Counted from the first letter of the stretch, positions 52,311 through 61,767 are shown. The stretch: 64,000 nt of DNA from Psychrobacter namhaensis (GCF_016107545.1 NZ_JABASS010000002.1:1-64000); one strand, 5' to 3'. A program made the numbers and translations. The notes: generated from the letters alone by a model not told the origin.

Positions 52311-53306
52311 TTAAACAGGGTTGCGACGGTTGCCCCACCACGATAACAGTAACACCAAAAATGCGCCCAGTAGCATCAGCCCTAGCGTGGTTAGCCAATG
52401 GGCGCCAGTAGGATAGTGCCAAGGCATGACGTTGTTTATCGCCTCGCTATTTAGCGTGCCCAAGGCATCCGTTTTCCACGGCCACACTTTGACCAAAGAC
52501 CCTGCGATAAAGCCTGTCAGTAGCGCTAACGTGGCTTGATAGTAGCGGGATAACAACCATTTAAGGGCACGGGTAAACAACAACAGACCAGTGGCCATAC
52601 CCGCAATAACAGTAAAGATGATACTAAAATTCAGAGTATGCACGGCTTCTAATACCGCGTCATAAGCACCCAACAACAGTAAAATAAACGATCCTGATAT
52701 ACCAGGCAATATCATGGCACAAATCGCGATAGCCCCTGTTATAAACAAATACGGCAAGCTGGGTGTGGTGGTGAGTAAGGGTAAGCTACTGATGACCACA
52801 GCGAAGATAAGCCCAGTGGCAAACAATGCCACCCGGCCTACATTCCAGCGTTTAATCTCACTTAATAGGATAAAGACTGTGGCGATGACCAGCCCAAAAA
52901 AGAACGACCAGATATACAGCGGCTGATTGTCCAGCAAGTGTTTAATAATGCCAGCTAAAGTCGCAAAACTGCTCGCAATACCGAGTAACAAAAACAGTAA
53001 AAATGTCGCATCGACCGCTCGCCAAACAGCAAGCAGCCCTTTAATGCCGCCTTCTTGTCGAAATATCTGCCAGAGATTTGGGCCAATGCTGCCAAGCGCA
53101 TTAATCAAGCGCTCATAAATCCCAGCAATCAATGCAATGGTACCGCCAGAGACACCAGGCACGATGTCCGCTGCGCCCATGCACATTCCTTTGATATAAA
53201 CCCCCAGTAATTGCTTGGGCGTATCGGCGGGTTTAGGAGGAGCATTCTTATCCAATAGTGGTGGCGCTGACGGCTCGTTCGGCCGTGGTGATTGTGGTGC
53301 CGTCAT
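52311..53306 (-). CDS. DUF368 membrane protein (PopT-type undecaprenyl phosphate translocase)
   Basis: Members of DUF368, named PopT in some bacteria, have been linked to flipping undecaprenyl phosphate back to the cytoplasmic face for cell-wall recycling. The 331-residue protein has a proline-rich N-terminus, then the hallmark GMCMGAADIVPGVSGGTIAL (about 42-61). A second repeat MILPGISGSFILLLLGAYD lies further on, and about eight membrane helices in all. ATG 53306 has AAGGA at 6-nt spacing. A TTG at 53330 lacks one. Transport is known for the family only, not shown here. Confidence 0.88.
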   Translation of the reverse strand: MTAPQSPRPNEPSAPPLLDKNAPPKPADTPKQLLGVYIKGMCMGAADIVPGVSGGTIALIAGIYERLINALGSIGPNLWQIFRQEGGIKGLLAVWRAVDATFLLFLLLGIASSFATLAGIIKHLLDNQPLYIWSFFFGLVIATVFILLSEIKRWNVGRVALFATGLIFAVVISSLPLLTTTPSLPYLFITGAIAICAMILPGISGSFILLLLGAYDAVLEAVHTLNFSIIFTVIAGMATGLLLFTRALKWLLSRYYQATLALLTGFIAGSLVKVWPWKTDALGTLNSEAINNVMPWHYPTGAHWLTTLGLMLLGAFLVLLLSWWGNRRNPV

Positions 53307-53419
53307 GGACAATCCTTCATTATTTAACAATAAGTGTTGAGGGTTAATGGTGTGTCGCGTTTATGGCCGCGCTAAAACAGGGACGCTAAAAATGGCTGTA
53401 TGAAGCTGATGGCATGAAA

Positions 53420-53461
53420 AAAGCATAAAAGCCAGATTAATGATAAAAACATCAATCTAGC
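53420..53461 (-). terminator. Terminator after serB
   Basis: On the minus strand AAGCTAGATTGATG pairs with CATTAATCTGGCTT (two wobbles) around a T-rich loop, followed by TTT. It precedes the DUF368 gene, so serB is its own unit. Confidence 0.7.
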
Positions 53462-53489
53462 TTCGGGTATTGTTTTGAGAGTGTGGTCA

Positions 53490-54680
53490 CTACTGTGTCG
53501 GCGCTAAGGCTGGATAGCCAAGCGCATAAAGGGTGCCTTCAAGCCCAGTCACGTTGATCGCGGCATCTGCACGAGCTTGGACGATGGGCTTCGCATGGTA
53601 AGCGATGCCTAGATCGGCAATGCTCATCATCGGTAAATCATTGGCACCATCACCAACGCAGACGACTTGTGACATCGCGATACCCAAACGCTCAGCTGTA
53701 TGTTCGACGATAGCGGCTTTTTTGGCACCATTGACGATGGGCAGCTGGACATGACCTGTGACTTCATTTTCGTCGATGTCTAAGGCATTTGCATGAACTT
53801 CGTCAATGCCCAGCTGCTCAGCGATGTAGCGAGCAAAATAGGTAAATCCGCCTGAGACGAGCACCGTATGATAGCCTAAGGCTTTTAGCGCGCTAATGGT
53901 GGTGCGAGCGCCCATGGATAGAGTTAGGCGGCCACATATCTCATCAAGCACCTCGGTTGAGATGCCTTTTAATAACGCTACCCGTTTGGCAAAAGACTCA
54001 TCAAACTCAATTTCACCGCGCATGGCAGCTTCAGTGATGGCGGCAACCTCCTCACCGATGCCTGCGGTTTTGGCCAGCTCGACGATGACTTCTTGCTCAA
54101 TTAAGGTTGAATCCATATCAAAGCAGGCAAGCTTATGGGTACGGAGCATATGACCGACAGACAAAATATGGCAATCAACCACATCTAGGTGGTCGGTATT
54201 ATTTGCATGATTAGCGTTTTTATACGCTTCAGTTAAATCGTGACGCAAGCGCGTCGTCAGCTGGTCATCAATGATGTGCGCGGCAGCGGTTTTTTTACCG
54301 GGGTGCATGAGCGTATCAGTCACTGGAACCAGCAAGTAGCGGAATACTTGCGACTGGGTAAAGGGTAGACGCTGCGCGTTCCCTGCCATCGGCTCTGTAT
54401 CAGAAACGCTGATATTGACAAAACTGGCATCGGTATCTTCTGCGACGGTGACCAAATGCCAGCTTGGCTGCTCATCGACCCATGACTGTACATACTGATG
54501 GATATCAAGAGTGGATATTTTGTTAGGTAGTACGACAATGAGAGCAAACACAGGGAGAGACTGTAGCGCGTCAAAATCTTGTAAGTTGGTGCCTTCAGGT
54601 AGTAGTGATGCAATAGAATCGACGGCTTGTTGCCATGCTTTGCTGTCTTTTGGTAACGAATAAGATGTATTGTTTGGCAT
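53490..54680 (-). CDS. serB: Phosphoserine phosphatase
   Basis: SerB makes serine from O-phosphoserine. The 396-residue protein has an N-terminal ACT-like region (about 1-175) and a C-terminal HAD domain. In that domain the nucleophile Asp188 and acid Asp190 lie in CFDMDSTLIEQE. The other motifs are VLVSGGFTYFA and VCVGDGANDLPMM. The extended N-terminal region is typical of Pseudomonas/Moraxellaceae SerB. A weak AAGGGA lies upstream of ATG 54680. It is divergent from an Smp-like gene. Confidence 0.96.
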   Translation of the reverse strand: MPNNTSYSLPKDSKAWQQAVDSIASLLPEGTNLQDFDALQSLPVFALIVVLPNKISTLDIHQYVQSWVDEQPSWHLVTVAEDTDASFVNISVSDTEPMAGNAQRLPFTQSQVFRYLLVPVTDTLMHPGKKTAAAHIIDDQLTTRLRHDLTEAYKNANHANNTDHLDVVDCHILSVGHMLRTHKLACFDMDSTLIEQEVIVELAKTAGIGEEVAAITEAAMRGEIEFDESFAKRVALLKGISTEVLDEICGRLTLSMGARTTISALKALGYHTVLVSGGFTYFARYIAEQLGIDEVHANALDIDENEVTGHVQLPIVNGAKKAAIVEHTAERLGIAMSQVVCVGDGANDLPMMSIADLGIAYHAKPIVQARADAAINVTGLEGTLYALGYPALAPTQ

Positions 54681-55096
54681 GGCTCAATTGTCCCTTGTAT
54701 GCTCATATAAGATTAGGAATAATACCAGTTTTACTGGGCAGCGCCTATAGATGACACACAAAGTATCATGGTGGTGCAAAAACGGCTGTTATGGCTTAAA
54801 AGACCGTTAAAATTGAATACCACTATTATGATAAATTTATAAAGTTGCTCACGCTATAAGGTTTATTATGGTGATATAGTAGAGCGTAACAGGTGACTGT
54901 ATTTCTGATAGTGTTATCAGTTACAGCGAGTCCAAAGTGCGCCAGCTTACGTTAAGTAACAACATCTTAGACAACAGCACTTGCTTTGAGTAACGGTTTG
55001 TAAAGATGTACGCAGTACCATTTTTTTTAACTTAGCCAAAAAATGAGCGATAGCCTTGTTTTTTAATTTCTTTTATCCAAAAAAGTTTAACATATC
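54681..55096. promoter_or_regulatory. Divergent region serB / Smp-like gene
   Basis: The 416-bp gap has no gene. It is A/T-rich, with the last 80 bp before the Smp-like gene being T- and A-runs. TTGAAT near 54812 could be a -35 but has no good -10. Confidence 0.4.
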
Positions 55097-56578
55097 ATGA
55101 CGTATTTAGCGCCGCGGCAAGGGTTGTTTGCCATTATTCTTCTGGTTAGTTTTTGTTTACAGACTCTGCTATTGGTCATCAGTACAGATCAGCAGCTGAG
55201 CAAAAGTCGTGCGTTAAAAGGCGAGCAGATGGTCGCCCAGCTGATTGATGAAGCACGGTTGTCTTTAGAAAATAAAGACCGTGTCAGCTTAAGTGTCATT
55301 GCTAATCGCTATACTAGCGAGCAAGACGTGACACGCATATTGATTAAAGACAATAACGACGATGTCTTGGTACCTGTTGGCAACGCGCCAATGCAGCAAG
55401 GGGATACCATTCGACAGATTGCCACCAATGGCGATGCGGTGATTGGCAGTGTGTCGTTGACGCTAAAAGATATTAGCAAAGGCGAGATTATCGCCATGCA
55501 ATGGCCGTTTGTCATCGGTTCCATGCTACTGCATTTATTACTTTGGCTGATTTATGGTTATCTTGCTCGTCCAACCAAAGAGCAGATCAATGCCCTAAGC
55601 CGTGACATTCAAGACTTGCATCGCGAGCAGTATATGCAGATTGACCCGCGAAGCTATGATCGTGACTTTGAACGTCGTTCAACGGATAGAGACACGGTCG
55701 GTTCTACTGAGAGCACAACAGACAGTGAGACAACCCCTATGCACAAATTTGATGTGCACAGTGAAGTGAATCAATATTTAAAAACCCAGCAAAATCAAAA
55801 CGGGGCGAGTGATACCGGTGGCGCTAGCGCCAGCACTACTGAAAGTGCAACTGCAGAGCGCACGGATCATCAGTCAGCCAGCAGACAAAATGAGATAAGC
55901 AGCGCTAATGCTAGCTCTAAAGATAGTAGCGCTCATAAGTCTAGTAGCGCCTCTCGACTGTCTGCCACCCGCTCGTTTGACAGTGTGAGAGTGCAGATTG
56001 TGTTTCATGATGAGTTCAATATGCTTGAGCGTCTGGCACCGGCTCAGCGTTTGCCTTATCTGGCGTTATGCACACAGCTGTTGAATCAAGCGGTGACCGA
56101 GCTACTCAAGCAGCCACTATTGCTGGGTGTGAGCGTGATGAATGAGCCACGTTTTGAAGATAATGGCGCAAGCGTGTTGTTAAAAGCGGACAACAGCCAT
56201 GCAAAAGTTGCGCTCGCTGGTGTGATGCTTGGCAAACTGTACTTAATGCTCAACAAGATTATCCATGATAAGCATATTGAGCTGTCACGTTTTGCCTTGC
56301 CTGCCAAAGCGGGGGTCAGTGATGACGCGCAGTCAGAGGCGATGACGCAACTGCTACACAGTATCGGCAAAAAAGAGCAAATGCTGATCTTACTACCGAA
56401 TGCAGGTACCAAGCAGATCAGTCACCATGTACAAGTACATAGCGTCATGCGTCCGACAACCGTCTATGAGCGCGAATGTGCCATATTTGATGGTGGTAAT
56501 GATGCGATGATTCAGCGTTTAGCGGATGTCCGTAACGCCGTATTAATGGTAGAAAATGATGGCGAGTCATCTACTTAA
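55097..56578 (+). CDS. Smp/YtjB-like (AhpA-type) two-TM membrane protein with extra C-terminal domain
   Basis: The 493-residue protein has a membrane helix at about 9-29, a periplasmic domain (about 30-135) and a second helix (about 137-157), the same layout as E. coli Smp (YtjB), whose gene also sits beside serB. It then extends about 335 residues: an Asp/Arg-rich part, a Ser/Thr/Gln-rich linker (about 200-300) and a helical domain (about 300-485). No kinase, HAMP or cyclase motif is seen. No clear Shine-Dalgarno precedes ATG 55097. The Smp assignment is by layout and synteny. Confidence 0.65.
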   Translation: MTYLAPRQGLFAIILLVSFCLQTLLLVISTDQQLSKSRALKGEQMVAQLIDEARLSLENKDRVSLSVIANRYTSEQDVTRILIKDNNDDVLVPVGNAPMQQGDTIRQIATNGDAVIGSVSLTLKDISKGEIIAMQWPFVIGSMLLHLLLWLIYGYLARPTKEQINALSRDIQDLHREQYMQIDPRSYDRDFERRSTDRDTVGSTESTTDSETTPMHKFDVHSEVNQYLKTQQNQNGASDTGGASASTTESATAERTDHQSASRQNEISSANASSKDSSAHKSSSASRLSATRSFDSVRVQIVFHDEFNMLERLAPAQRLPYLALCTQLLNQAVTELLKQPLLLGVSVMNEPRFEDNGASVLLKADNSHAKVALAGVMLGKLYLMLNKIIHDKHIELSRFALPAKAGVSDDAQSEAMTQLLHSIGKKEQMLILLPNAGTKQISHHVQVHSVMRPTTVYERECAIFDGGNDAMIQRLADVRNAVLMVENDGESST

Positions 56579-56762
56579 CCACACTGGGGCTTAGTGGTTT
56601 ATACACAATTGTCTGCTGTAGGACTGGTATCGTTATGTTGGCTCTGAATACAAAATAGGCCATAGTGATAAAAAGGATTGACAACGCTTAACAGAGACTT
56701 TATAAGGCATATATATATTGATGTATTATTAATACCCTTGCTAAAAAAGATAGGAGTTTTTC

Positions 56763-56996
56763 ATGAGTGACGCTGATATTGACGACGATTTTGATGATGA
56801 TTTTGTCGACGATGATGATGCAAAGATGGTGGAAGAGGCCGAAACGAGTGTACGTACACGCTTAAGTAGCCTAGAGAAGCGTCGGTTGATTGACAACTTG
56901 CTAGAAGAAAAGCGTTTGGCCAAAGAGCTAAAAGACGATCTAGATGATATAGACAACTTCGATGAAGATGGCGATGACTGGGATGACGATCTTTAG
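56763..56996 (+). CDS. Small acidic protein, PA3496-like family
   Basis: A 77-residue, very Asp/Glu-rich protein with no membrane segment. The N-terminus is DIDDDFDDDFVDDDD, followed by a central basic helix LEKRRLIDNLLEEKRLAKEL and an acidic C-terminus. The acidic-helix-acidic pattern matches, from memory, the PA3496 family described as a putative envelope integrity protein. TAGGAG lies 6 nt before ATG. It is probably a separate transcript. Confidence 0.75.
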   Translation: MSDADIDDDFDDDFVDDDDAKMVEEAETSVRTRLSSLEKRRLIDNLLEEKRLAKELKDDLDDIDNFDEDGDDWDDDL

Positions 56997-57275
56997 GCGT
57001 TAGACTCAGTTGTGATGGCAGTGAAGGTAGCCAAGTCATGTAAGCCGACTAACGCGCTTTATTACTGGATATTTATCTGGCTGCGCTAAGCTGATGGTGT
57101 CCTATTTGCCACTTTTTACAGTTGCTAGTAACCCGCTCTATTCAATGTTCTTACTTTATAATGGTGGTTTGGGTGTTTATCCAAACGACCTTTATCCTCA
57201 GATTTTCCGCTATCCTGCATTCATCCAATCATTTATTGCGACTGACGCAATCCATCTATTAAGGACCACTACCTC

Positions 57276-57833
57276 ATGAGTAATCAACTAAGCTTCGATG
57301 AACTACTAGACTATTTAGACAATCAAGAGAGCCAGTTTGTGCTCGATAGTGTCGCGGCCCATGGTTTTTTGACCGCGACAGTGATCGGACGCCCGTTGCC
57401 AAACTGGATGGATGCCTTATTTGAAGGTCATACCAGTGAGATTCCAGACAATGTCATCGACGGTATCCAGCGCTGGCGTGACGCTATCATGGCGGAGCTA
57501 AAAAACGAGACGCCTATCGAGCTGCCGTTTGGTGAAGACGCGGGTAACGAAGAAGTGGCGGTCGATTTTTCAGATGAGTCAGACATCGTTGCTTGGTCGA
57601 TTGGCTTTGTCGATGCGATGTATGGCGATGAAGCAAGCGACTGGTTTGAGGACGAAGAGACCGCAGAAGATGTGGCTGTATTGACCTTGCCTATGATTGT
57701 GTTGAGCGGTATCGATGATGAAGATCCAGAGCTGGCTGAGATGCGTCGCGATGAAGATAAATTGGTGCAAATGGCCAATAGTATCGAAGGCAACTTAACT
57801 GAGCTGTTTTTATTGTTCCATACCAATGATTAG
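57276..57833 (+). CDS. UPF0149 / YecA-YgfB family protein
   Basis: A 185-residue acidic protein. The N-terminal half FDELLDYLDN and DSVAAHGFLTATVIGRP matches the UPF0149 fold (YgfB, YecA), whose function is not established. It lacks the C-terminal zinc SEC-C motif found in YecA. AAGGA lies upstream of ATG 57276. It stands alone between the acidic PA3496-like gene and the YbjQ pair. Confidence 0.82.
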   Translation: MSNQLSFDELLDYLDNQESQFVLDSVAAHGFLTATVIGRPLPNWMDALFEGHTSEIPDNVIDGIQRWRDAIMAELKNETPIELPFGEDAGNEEVAVDFSDESDIVAWSIGFVDAMYGDEASDWFEDEETAEDVAVLTLPMIVLSGIDDEDPELAEMRRDEDKLVQMANSIEGNLTELFLLFHTND

Positions 57834-57937
57834 TATCTTTTACAGCAGCACTGACCTCTAGTCGCCGTTTGGTTGACTATTGTCTATGCTGCTAGATGCT
57901 CATGATAATCCTATTAAGTCACCGATAAGGTCGTACT

Positions 57938-58369
57938 ATGACTGTGCAACTCTCTAACCTCGAGCACTTGCCTAACTATCAGATCACCGAGCGCCTCGAT
58001 GTGGTGTACGGTAGTACCGTGCGCTCAAAGCATGTCGGCAAAGACTTGTTTGCTGGGCTAAAAAACATCGTCGGCGGTGAGTTGACGGCTTATACCGAGC
58101 TGTTAGAAGAGTCGCGCCAAGAGGCGATAGACCGTATGATTATTAAGGCCGAAGCGTTGGGTGCGGATGCCATCGTTGGTCTGCGTTTTTCGACATCTAG
58201 CATCGCTCAGGGTGCCTCTGAGTTGTTTGTCTACGGTACCGCTGTCAAAGCCGTGCCTATGTCACAGCAATCCTATCAAAATCCGCCAAATGATGGTCAA
58301 CAGCCCACCATGCAAAATCCAGCACCTGTGCCGACGGATGATTTGCCACGTTTCAATCCTTTTGGTTAA
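57938..58369 (+). CDS. YbjQ-family (UPF0145) protein, copy 1
   Basis: A 143-residue protein with the family pattern VVYGSTVRSKHVGKD, then LKNIVGGELTAYTELLEES, and EALGADAIVGLRF. It has a Pro/Gln-rich C-terminal tail. YbjQ forms pentamers and is called a heavy-metal-binding domain in databases, but its function is unproven. AAGG lies upstream. It is followed 48 bp later by a related gene, so the two look like an operon. Confidence 0.88.
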   Translation: MTVQLSNLEHLPNYQITERLDVVYGSTVRSKHVGKDLFAGLKNIVGGELTAYTELLEESRQEAIDRMIIKAEALGADAIVGLRFSTSSIAQGASELFVYGTAVKAVPMSQQSYQNPPNDGQQPTMQNPAPVPTDDLPRFNPFG

Positions 58370-58417
58370 TGAACCGAGCTTCAAAGCATTGATGCTTTTT
58401 ACGATAAGAGACGTGCC

Positions 58418-58924
58418 ATGAATAACTCCCTCACTCAAATGCTCATCAACTATGCGCCGTTTATTTTATTGTTCGCCGCTGGTTGGTTTTTTGGGTCGCG
58501 TCATGAGCGTCAGCATTTAGCGCAGCTGCGTGTTGCAGAGCAAGCGCTTGGTGATATTGTGGTGTCAAGCGAGCGTTTTTATCGTCCCACACTTGCCGCT
58601 CATAGTGAGGGCGAGTTGGTACTGGGCAGCGTGGTCATCGGCCAAGATTACTTTAAAATGATTGTCGCGCGCGTGCTCAGTCTGTTTGGTAAAAACCTGA
58701 CCACCTACGAGACGTTACTAGATCGTGCCCGCCGAGAGGCTATCGTACGTATGCGTACTGATGCCAAAGCCAAAGGTTATAACCATATTTATGGTTTACG
58801 CCTTGAGGTCACCAATGTCAATCAATTGGGCAGCATGGTAGAAGCCATTGCTTATGGGACGGCGGTTATCAGTAGCGACACAGCCAGTAGTACGACAACG
58901 GTCCCTCCTCATCTCACTACCTAG
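58418..58924 (+). CDS. YbjQ-like protein with N-terminal membrane anchor, copy 2
   Basis: A 168-residue paralogue of the upstream gene. It starts with a hydrophobic helix (about 8-24) ending in FGSRHERQH. The YbjQ-like core follows: LVLGSVVIGQDYFKM, NLTTYETLLDRARREAIVRM and AKGYNHIYGLRLEV. It lacks the GGE motif of copy 1. A membrane-anchored copy next to a soluble copy suggests a mixed oligomer. It has AAGAG before the ATG. Confidence 0.82.
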   Translation: MNNSLTQMLINYAPFILLFAAGWFFGSRHERQHLAQLRVAEQALGDIVVSSERFYRPTLAAHSEGELVLGSVVIGQDYFKMIVARVLSLFGKNLTTYETLLDRARREAIVRMRTDAKAKGYNHIYGLRLEVTNVNQLGSMVEAIAYGTAVISSDTASSTTTVPPHLTT

Positions 58925-59031
58925 AACCCTGGCTATCTAAACTGCCTATCCCCGCTTATGTTATCCATTGTGAAAGATCCTTTCTTTATTTGACTGATGA
59001 GTAGTTGAATAAAGCAAATAATAGACTTTGA

Positions 59032-59274
59032 CAGCGATATACTTACTTTTCTTGTACTCGTGTTTTTAGGATACGTATAGAGACGTCTCGTCTGAAAATA
59101 ATACAGTATGAAAAACTCGATGGTATGAGAGACGAGTTGTACGAAAACGCTAATGACGTCGATGGCTTTTATCCAAACTATCAGCAGGATTGGCTGGTAG
59201 CCCATCACGGCATTGTCATAAACCGACCCAAAAGCGGGTCTTATCTACATGGATGTAGTTATGGAAGGTCTTGA
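59032..59274 (+). pseudogene. Possible gene remnant or small ORF before the BASS transporter
   Basis: The frame is open from 59032 to the stop at 59272-59274, about 80 codons, but its only ATG is at 59125 (49 residues). The residues from KIIQYEKLDGMRDEL on, through VDGFYPNYQQDWLVAHHG, look protein-like. It overlaps the start of the transporter gene in another frame. I do not recognise it, and it may be chance. Confidence 0.3.
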
Positions 59275-60184
59275 GATAGTCACGTTAGTAAATTCAGTCG
59301 TCATTCCCATTTCTCTATTTTTTATCATGATGGGTATGGGGTTGAGTCTTGTTGTGAACGACTTCAAACGCGTTCTAAAGTTTCCCACAGCGGTTGGTAT
59401 AGGTCTCACCAATCAGCTAATCATGTTACCGATCATTGGGTTTTTGTTAGCCAACATTATGCCGTTGTCGCCAGAGTATGCAGTAGGGGTGATGCTTCTT
59501 GTTCTGTGCCCAGGCGGCACAACCTCCAATTTGTTCACGTATTTGGCCAAAGGCGATGTTGCGCTGTCGGTTACCATGACGGCTATTGCTAGTGTCATTA
59601 CGGTCTTTACGATTCCTGTGGTGCTCAGTTACTCCTTGATTCATTTTATGGGGGCAGGTAGTGAGTTTCAGTTACCAGTCGTAAAAACCATGCTTACCTT
59701 GATATTATTGACCATCGTGCCGATCTGTATTGGCATGATTATCAAGCGCTTTGCTCCTAAAGTCGCTGAAAAGTCACAAGTGTATGTGTCAAGATTTGGT
59801 GTGGTGTTTTTGGCGTTTTTGGTTTTGTTTTTAGTTTATGTCCAACGAGATATCATTGTTGGCTCCTTTATCGAGGTAGGGCCAGTATCCTTGTTACTAA
59901 ATGTCTCAACCATGGCGCTGGGTTATTACACCAGTAAGTGGTTCGGATTGAATTTGGCACAAAGAACTTCTGTGACGCTAGAAGTGGGACTGCAAAACAG
60001 CACCTTGTCTATATTTATGGCGTTGACGCTATTGTCCAGCTACCCAATGTCGGTCACGCCTGCTATTTACACGTTAATCATGTTCCTGACGGCTGGCATT
60101 TTAGTCAGAGTGTTTAGTGCTAAATATAATAAGCGGAAGAGGTCTGAAGTAGAGAGTAGCGTTTTGGCCGCACGTCGACTTTAG
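59249..60184 (+). CDS. Bile acid:sodium symporter (BASS) family transporter
   Basis: A 311-residue integral membrane protein with about ten helices. It has the family motif VLCPGGTTSNLFTYLAKGD (about 88-106), which contributes to the sodium site, and a later VTLEVGLQNSTLS. Bacterial relatives move organic anions such as pantoate, bile acids or pyruvate-like acids, and the substrate here is unknown. The start may be ATG 59249 or ATG 59261 (GGAT upstream). The gap before it (58925-59248) holds only the possible remnant. Confidence 0.9.
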   Translation: MDVVMEGLEIVTLVNSVVIPISLFFIMMGMGLSLVVNDFKRVLKFPTAVGIGLTNQLIMLPIIGFLLANIMPLSPEYAVGVMLLVLCPGGTTSNLFTYLAKGDVALSVTMTAIASVITVFTIPVVLSYSLIHFMGAGSEFQLPVVKTMLTLILLTIVPICIGMIIKRFAPKVAEKSQVYVSRFGVVFLAFLVLFLVYVQRDIIVGSFIEVGPVSLLLNVSTMALGYYTSKWFGLNLAQRTSVTLEVGLQNSTLSIFMALTLLSSYPMSVTPAIYTLIMFLTAGILVRVFSAKYNKRKRSEVESSVLAARRL

Positions 60185-60253
60185 ATAAAGCTGGCATATA
60201 CTTAGCGTAATTACCGCGATTGGTCGAGCCGTCATCTTGACCCGCCACATTGC

Positions 60254-60290
60254 CCCATAATAAGTTTATAACGTCTAAACTTGTTATGGG
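60254..60290. repeat. 14-bp hairpin without T-tract between BASS and FNT genes
   Basis: CCCATAATAAGTTT pairs with AAACTTGTTATGGG (one wobble) around ATAACGTCT. The two genes converge on this 159-bp gap. It lacks T-runs on either side, so it may act by stabilising 3' ends instead of classic termination. Confidence 0.7.
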
Positions 60291-60343
60291 CGATAAGTGC
60301 TTCTATGGTCAGGGACTTTGGACGTCATAACCTCAATCAAACC

Positions 60344-61489
60344 CTAAGGCCGTCGGCCGTGTACGTGGGTTCTGGCGTCCGCTCTGTCATTGGCGGTTTG
60401 TTCTTTTACTTTTTCGACGTCAAATAAGAAGGTGCGGTTTTTGAGTACCGCGACAAACACCACGCCACCTATCGTATTACCGACCAATATCACTGCTAAA
60501 AACAGCAAATAGCGCCATAAGCTAACCGTGTTGCCATATAACAGGGCTGAAAATATCTCGATGTTACCAATGATACTGTGGTGCAGACCCAAAAACCCAA
60601 TACTGCCAGTGATAACAGTGACTAAGACGATGCGGCTTAGGGTGTCGCGTGCTGAGGTCACAAGCCATGCGGTGACGCCCATCATCCAACCGGCCAATAT
60701 GGCACTGCCAAATATGACCCACCATCGAAACCCCAAAATGTGCTCGGCATAAGCGTCAATATCACTCGCGCTAAACAGCTGCATATTTAAGCCCAAGCCA
60801 ATCATCAAAGCGGCAAATAAACAACCGCCAACGACGTTACCCGCGATAACAATGCCCCAAAGACGTAGCAGCTTGTTTAAGGGTTCGATGCCATTGAGGA
60901 CAGGTAGGCTCAAAAGAGAGGTTTGTTCGGTAAACAGTAGCGACTGACCAATCACCACAATGATAAAACCGATGGGATAAAGGAGCGAGGCAATCACAAG
61001 CGCGTAGTGATTGGGCAGCACGCCACTGAGTAGAGCAAAAGCGGATAAAATCATAAAAAAACTGATGCCAATCTCTAAGCCTGCGGTCAAGGCACTGGTA
61101 AATAGTGATCCCAGCGAGCGCCCAAAAGTTTTTTTGGCGTCCATTGCCTGCTCAACCAATATACTGGCATGGCTTTTTGCTTGACTCAAATTGTCATCGT
61201 GGGCGACCTTTTTGATGGTTTCTTTGTCTTCTTTGCTGATCTTTTCAGAGAAATCCTCATCTTCTAAATGCTCAGTGGCTTCGGTGTCTTCTAGAACGTC
61301 GGTATCATCTAGAGCACCAGCATCACTATCGCTTTTATCCCTGTCCTCTTTATCCCTATAATCGAAATCAGATTTATCTTGTGGCATAACGTCAGCGTTA
61401 TACTCATGATTGCTAGCATCGTCAATGGCGTGCTTGTCGTCGACACTGTCAGTCTGAGAGTGGGTTTTATGCTCGGTATCTTGGGGCAC
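60344..61489 (-). CDS. Formate/nitrite transporter (FNT) family protein with acidic N-terminal extension
   Basis: A 381-residue protein. The C-terminal ~260 residues have six membrane helices and the FNT pattern (AGNVVGGCLFAALM, then VGNTIGGVVFVAV), close to the YfdC type in E. coli. The first ~110 residues are highly charged, rich in Asp/Glu/Lys (e.g. DYRDKEDRDKSDSDAG), and likely cytoplasmic. FNT channels move formate, nitrite or similar anions as pentamers. The start is GTG 61489 with a weak site, and starts further in are possible. Confidence 0.85.
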   Translation of the reverse strand: MPQDTEHKTHSQTDSVDDKHAIDDASNHEYNADVMPQDKSDFDYRDKEDRDKSDSDAGALDDTDVLEDTEATEHLEDEDFSEKISKEDKETIKKVAHDDNLSQAKSHASILVEQAMDAKKTFGRSLGSLFTSALTAGLEIGISFFMILSAFALLSGVLPNHYALVIASLLYPIGFIIVVIGQSLLFTEQTSLLSLPVLNGIEPLNKLLRLWGIVIAGNVVGGCLFAALMIGLGLNMQLFSASDIDAYAEHILGFRWWVIFGSAILAGWMMGVTAWLVTSARDTLSRIVLVTVITGSIGFLGLHHSIIGNIEIFSALLYGNTVSLWRYLLFLAVILVGNTIGGVVFVAVLKNRTFLFDVEKVKEQTANDRADARTHVHGRRP

Positions 61490-61767
61490 GGTCAGCTCGC
61501 TGTTTATCAGATAATGCTGTTAGTAGAAAGACATCCACTATATTCTATAGCGTGACTCACATTTTATAGCATGGCGACGACTTATTTTGTTGAGTGTTCA
61601 GTCGATTGGGGTTGTTAATTGTTTAATGCCGCTTTGTCACGCTGATAAATTGCCATAGCATCTAACAAAATCTGGCTATCTGCGTTAAAATCACGGTATT
61701 AATTATTTCGCCTATTATGCAAATTTTTGTTTAACCCCATTCATTATTAACAAAAGACAATTTTACT

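Noticed and set aside
58933-59208. 91-codon minus-strand frame between YbjQ and BASS genes
   Set aside because: The composition is unlike neighbouring genes, there is no recognisable family, and it overlaps the plus-strand remnant.
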